From Leptospira sp. WS4.C2 (GTDB taxonomy: Bacteria; Spirochaetota; Leptospiria; Leptospirales; Leptospiraceae): DNA of 64,000 bases. The position numbers were made by a program, and so were the translations under genes. Of this stretch, positions 62,435 to 64,000 are shown piece after piece (position 1 is the first letter of the stretch; every line of letters starts with the position of its first letter). The DNA lies in NCBI RefSeq assembly GCF_040833985.1, contig NZ_CP162139.1, forward strand, positions 3,444,501-3,508,500, in the 5' to 3' direction. The notes beneath the pieces were generated by a model. That model made no database searches. It was not told the origin of the DNA and was given only the letters and a program-made list of their open reading frames with translations.

Positions 62435-63878
62435 TAACCACGTGGCTTACGCCTCGTTTTTCATTATCTCTGCACTCTTTTTCTTTCAGGTCTGGATCAA
62501 CTTGGATATTTTCCCTGTAGTCTGGCCAGATGAAGTTTTATTTTTTTCCCCCGCATTGTCTTTTGCAAAAAATGGCCATTTACAAACCGATGTTTTGAAT
62601 GGTCTTATCCCCGGTATGGAATCCAAAACCCTCTGGATGCCGCCCCTGTATTTACTTTTTTCTGGCCTTTCTTTATCTATTTTTCCTGACACACTAACAA
62701 CGGTTCGTATTGCAAACGTAGTGATAGTGTTTCTCACAGCCATAGGTTTTTATTGGTTATTGAGAAGAGAATCTATATCCGAATTTGCCTGCCAAATTGC
62801 TTTTGTTAGTATCTTATGGGAACCTCTTCTTTTCCGTTTTGGGACTGCTGCCAGAATGGAAGGTCTCACTGCTTTTTTCTTTATCGCAAGTTTACTTTTT
62901 GCAACTAACAAAGAAAAATCGAAGCAATGGAATGTTTTTTTAGCAGGTGTTACACTCTCGCTTTCTTTTTTATCCCATCCCATCGGTGCTTCCTTTGGAC
63001 TTGTTACCGTTTTTTTGGTCTGGAGAAATTTCGGCTTAAAGTCCCTTTCTTGGTTTCTCCTCGGAGGAATTCTTCCGATTTTGTGTTGGTTGTATTACAT
63101 CCACCCAAATTGGGATTGGTTTGAAATTCAATTCGGAGCACAGCTCACACGCAAAAAAAATCTTCTCGAAACCTTCACGCTGATAGACAAGGTAAAAGTA
63201 TTTTCTTTCGGGTTTGGATTTCCAAAATTACGATTGGCCGTCATCCTAACAGAGTTCGCGGTTTTGGCTTTTATTTCCTATAAACACTTCAAACAGTTTG
63301 GGAAACTAGATCAGAAATGGATATTATTTTGGATTTGGATTCTATCGATCCTAATCACTTTATACACTTCTTCGGAAGGATGGTATGTTTTCCATATCCT
63401 CTTTCCACTAGCTTTCGGAATGGCTTTGTTATGCGAATCTAAAATATATCATTCGAAATTACCATTTGTTGGTGTTTTATTATCTCTCTTTGCCTTACTC
63501 TATACAAATCACATTCATTGGTTTCAAACAGATTCAAAACAAATTTTAGAATCACATTTCCAACACTTAGAAAGGAGTTTGGCAAATTCTAAATCAGTGT
63601 ATTTACAAACACTTCCTGATCCCTATTTCGAATTACGAAAGAACCGTTCCGATCTGAATATTTTGGAATTTATCCCAGGAGAATTAGACATTCCTTCGGA
63701 AGCATACATCCAAACCATCAAGTCGCGAGACAGTTTTGTTTTCTATGATGACCAATTGATGAATCATGTGATAAAAGATTATTTAAAAACTTCATCATGG
63801 AAAAAAGAGGAATGGGAAATTCCTGTTTCAGGCAATCATTGGTTACACTATAAAACTATTGTATATACAAAAAAATGA
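62385..63878 (+). CDS. GT39/ArnT-like multispan glycosyltransferase
   Basis: A membrane glycosyltransferase with 8-10 spans and the characteristic first periplasmic loop VVWPDEVLFFSPALSFAKNG (GT39/GT83-type WxDE). DVLNGLIPGMESKTLWMPPL follows. It would transfer a sugar from a lipid-linked donor on the outer face of the inner membrane. The start is uncertain: TTG at 62385 gives 497 residues and overlaps the STAS gene; GTG at 62442 gives 478 and starts just before the first span. It overlaps the next gene by 4 nt. Confidence 0.82.
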   Translation: MKSLRRNKKPLILSPNNNHVAYASFFIISALFFFQVWINLDIFPVVWPDEVLFFSPALSFAKNGHLQTDVLNGLIPGMESKTLWMPPLYLLFSGLSLSIFPDTLTTVRIANVVIVFLTAIGFYWLLRRESISEFACQIAFVSILWEPLLFRFGTAARMEGLTAFFFIASLLFATNKEKSKQWNVFLAGVTLSLSFLSHPIGASFGLVTVFLVWRNFGLKSLSWFLLGGILPILCWLYYIHPNWDWFEIQFGAQLTRKKNLLETFTLIDKVKVFSFGFGFPKLRLAVILTEFAVLAFISYKHFKQFGKLDQKWILFWIWILSILITLYTSSEGWYVFHILFPLAFGMALLCESKIYHSKLPFVGVLLSLFALLYTNHIHWFQTDSKQILESHFQHLERSLANSKSVYLQTLPDPYFELRKNRSDLNILEFIPGELDIPSEAYIQTIKSRDSFVFYDDQLMNHVIKDYLKTSSWKKEEWEIPVSGNHWLHYKTIVYTKK

Positions 63879-64000
63879 AAGCTTGGGTTCTCTATAAAAC
63901 CTACTTAGTCTCAATAATTTCTATCGTGACATTTATTGGCTGTTACCATTCGGATAAACCAACAAACCAATATCTCTCACTCTTAGGAGGAATTTCATTG
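63875..64000 (+). CDS. N-terminal part of a lipoprotein, cut by the window edge
   Basis: 42 codons are visible. The start overlaps the upstream stop by 4 nt. The N-terminus (LVSIISIVTFIGCYHSDKP) is a lipoprotein signal with the lipidated Cys at residue 23. The family cannot be judged from this fragment. Confidence 0.65.
   Translation, partial: MKAWVLYKTYLVSIISIVTFIGCYHSDKPTNQYLSLLGGISL

Noticed and set aside
1..64000. CRISPR arrays, tRNA or rRNA genes and insertion sequences
   Set aside because: No spaced direct repeats, tRNA-like cloverleaf or transposase frame was recognised; the sequence is almost fully covered by ordinary genes.

Overview
The window looks like chromosomal DNA of a spirochaete of the Leptospiraceae, most likely Leptospira. 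The evidence is an AT-rich protein-coding sequence with a flagellar hook-associated operon ending in fliW-csrA, many short Leptospira-style lipoproteins, DUF1577/PilZ-like proteins, several SpoIIE-type phosphatases and an OmpA protein with PD40 repeats. A saprophytic member of the genus is a guess. Genes are packed tightly on both strands, often overlapping by 4 nt (ATGA) or overlapping tail to tail. I saw no rRNA, tRNA, insertion sequence or CRISPR array, and both edges cut a gene.

Layout. 1-5.6 kb: envelope proteins, a catalytically degenerate rhodanese, a YihQ-like GH31 glycosidase lipoprotein, a metallophosphoesterase and OsmC. 5.6-10.8 kb (minus): an acyltransferase, then flgN-flgK-flgL-fliW-csrA, where FliW and CsrA link hook assembly to translation control. 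10.8-16.7 kb: small DUF1289 and zinc-finger-like genes, a Mpo1-like membrane protein, aat, a DUF1577/PilZ-like protein, an ECF sigma factor and small membrane proteins. 16.7-24.5 kb: a PhoB/PhoR-type two-component pair, argJ, an apparent pseudophosphatase coupled to an intact SpoIIE phosphatase, and an M50 protease. 24.5-26.6 kb: a UDP-xylose-synthase-like enzyme and a lone transhydrogenase alpha subunit.

26.7-32.6 kb (minus): OmpA/PD40 protein, PilZ-like protein, hisS, PAP2 phosphatase and an LpxL-like acyltransferase in one probable operon. 32.7-36.4 kb: folP, two TPR proteins and rlpA. 36.5-39.7 kb: a 1075-residue membrane-HAMP-SpoIIE-TPR phosphatase, followed by a frame-disrupted remnant. 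40.3-50.9 kb: a DUF2147 protein, dcd, enoyl-CoA hydratase, lipoproteins, a VOC protein, a DUF3347-like lipoprotein, MFS, SDR, an aminotransferase and patatin. 51-53.2 kb: a DUF898 (YjgN) protein coupled to an M48 protease.

53.2-58.5 kb is a glycan cluster: a nucleotide-sugar epimerase/reductase, a methyltransferase-like protein without a visible SAM motif, and three glycosyltransferases, two of them apparent tandem duplicates. 58.5-61.2 kb (minus): telA, a DUF4870-XpaC fusion and an inositol monophosphatase. The end holds a tyrosine-recombinase-like protein lacking its catalytic Tyr, a STAS protein, a GT39-like membrane glycosyltransferase and a truncated lipoprotein.

The strongest leads are degenerate-enzyme cases (rhodanese, pseudophosphatase, recombinase, methyltransferase), the GH31 substrate-pocket change and the TelA/XpaC fusion module. 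Nothing clearly amounts to a wholly new defence or mobile system.
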